Source of the DNA: an uncultured Collinsella sp.
Lineage (GTDB): Bacteria; Actinomycetota; Coriobacteriia; Coriobacteriales; Coriobacteriaceae
Assembly (NCBI GenBank): GCA_900757705.1
Contig: CAAEOW010000092.1
Span: 1-15,061, forward strand
Direction: 5' to 3'
DNA length: 15,061 bases
Shown: one piece after another, positions 14,617 to 15,061 of the stretch
Position numbering within the stretch: the stretch's first letter is position 1
How the letters are laid out: the number at the start of each line of letters is the position of its first letter
Made by a program: the position numbers and the translations under genes
Notes under the pieces: generated by a model
What the model was told of the DNA's origin: nothing
What the model saw: the letters and a program-made list of their open reading frames with translations, nothing else
The model's database searches: none

Positions 14617-14720
14617 GACAAATATACTTATTAGATTTTACTTGCGTTCCCGAAGGCGCGGGGATTCTGGGCGAAGATGCGCCAGGGAGATCGTTCTATC
14701 GAAACAAAGTGCATCAAACG

Positions 14721-14749
14721 CAAAAAGCCACGTCCGAAGACGTGGCTTT
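14721..14749 (-). terminator. Terminator of tRNA-Asp with a UUCG tetraloop
   Basis: Stem AAAGCCACGTC/GACGTGGCTTT (14724-14734 with 14739-14749) closes a C(UUCG)G loop on the minus strand and is followed by TTTTTGCG. It lies 8 bp beyond the tRNA 3' end. A textbook intrinsic terminator. Confidence 0.92.
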
Positions 14750-14757
14750 AATTGCGT

Positions 14758-14835
<78 letters not shown>

Positions 14836-14881
14836 AGACAGACGTTCGCGTTTGTTTCCGCTCGCGCGCGCTGCGGGGATT

Positions 14882-14933
14882 AGTATACACAGAAGTCTGT
14901 CCGGCGCGCAACAACTTTTTTGAAAAAATTTTT
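14882..14933 (-). promoter_or_regulatory. Promoter of tRNA-Asp with an A/T-rich upstream block
   Basis: On the minus strand TATACT (14882-14887) is the -10 and TTGCGC (14906-14911) a partial -35 with 18-bp spacing. Directly upstream, 14914-14933 is a run of A and T (AAAAATTTTTTCAAAAAAG), as expected of an UP element that boosts stable-RNA promoters. The start would be about 40 nt before the mature tRNA. Confidence 0.6.
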
Positions 14934-14937
14934 CGGT

Positions 14938-14950
14938 CCCTCCGGGAGGG
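14938..14950. repeat. Small GC hairpin upstream of the tRNA promoter
   Basis: CCCTC and GAGGG pair across CGG. On the minus strand the T-run starts about ten bases later, so a terminator for a gene beyond the right edge is possible but weak. Confidence 0.25.
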
Positions 14951-14970
14951 TCTCCGGGGCCGGCGGGCGC

Positions 14971-15061
14971 GGGTTAAGTTTGCTGCTCTACAGTCCTGCG
15001 CAAGACGGAAAGCACATTAAGTGCTTTCCTTTGCGTGCGGAACTCGCGACAAACTTAACCC
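14971..15061. repeat. 91-bp imperfect palindrome with 12-bp terminal inverted repeats
   Basis: GGGTTAAGTTTG (14971-14982) and CAAACTTAACCC (15050-15061) are perfectly complementary ends. Inside, CGCAA/TTGCG and GGAAAGCAC/GTGCTTTCC (15007-15015 with 15021-15029, loop ATTAA) pair around the same centre, so the whole segment can form one long hairpin. There is no coding sequence. It resembles a miniature inverted-repeat or REP-type element; the right end coincides with the window edge, so the arms may extend further. Confidence 0.6.

Larger units (their letters stand above)
14398..14720. other. Gene-free leader and promoter region of the Rrf2 operon
   Basis: About 320 bp with no credible gene between the Rrf2 start and the tRNA terminator. 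It contains a probable promoter, several palindromes described separately, and an A/T-rich block (about 14618-14641). The plus-strand frame across it also runs through the tRNA and is not a gene. Confidence 0.6.

Overview
The window is a fragment of a bacterial chromosome, GC-rich and almost entirely coding on the minus strand. Protein content (transcription-repair coupling factor, DNA glycosylases, RmuC, rubrerythrin with a C-terminal rubredoxin domain, a cysteine-bearing Rrf2 regulator) and strong GC bias at third positions suggest an anaerobic, high-GC actinobacterium. My best guess is Coriobacteriia, perhaps a Collinsella relative; this is inferred from style and gene content, not from a search. 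No phage, transposase, CRISPR or toxin-antitoxin gene is visible.

All genes read right to left. From the right edge: a 91-bp imperfect palindrome (14971-15061), a promoter and tRNA-Asp(GTC) with its own terminator, a 320-bp gene-free leader rich in palindromes, then an Rrf2 regulator and a MutY-like glycosylase (21 bp apart, probably one operon) and rubrerythrin. Next is an accessory-looking stretch (10.4-12.3 kb). It holds two membrane proteins of unknown function and two near-identical copies of a ~195-bp structured repeat, each directly 3' of a gene and each ending in a rho-independent terminator. To the left are rmuC (with terminator), an exporter-type ABC half-transporter followed by nth (probably one unit), a terminator hairpin, mfd followed by a PAP2 phosphatase and a threonine-aldolase-family PLP enzyme (short gaps, probably co-transcribed, ending in a strong terminator), and a GNAT acetyltransferase cut by the window's left edge.

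Functionally the window is dominated by genome maintenance (mfd, nth, rmuC, mutY-like) with an oxidative-stress flavour at the right (Rrf2 regulator, 8-oxoG:A-type glycosylase, rubrerythrin). The items most worth a second look are the duplicated 3'-UTR repeat that brackets one gene as direct repeats, the MutY-like protein that has Glu at the usual catalytic Asp position and no [4Fe-4S] cysteines, the terminator-like hairpin inside the mfd leader, the palindrome-rich Rrf2 leader, and the terminal palindromic element. I found no clear multi-gene novel defence or biosynthetic system.
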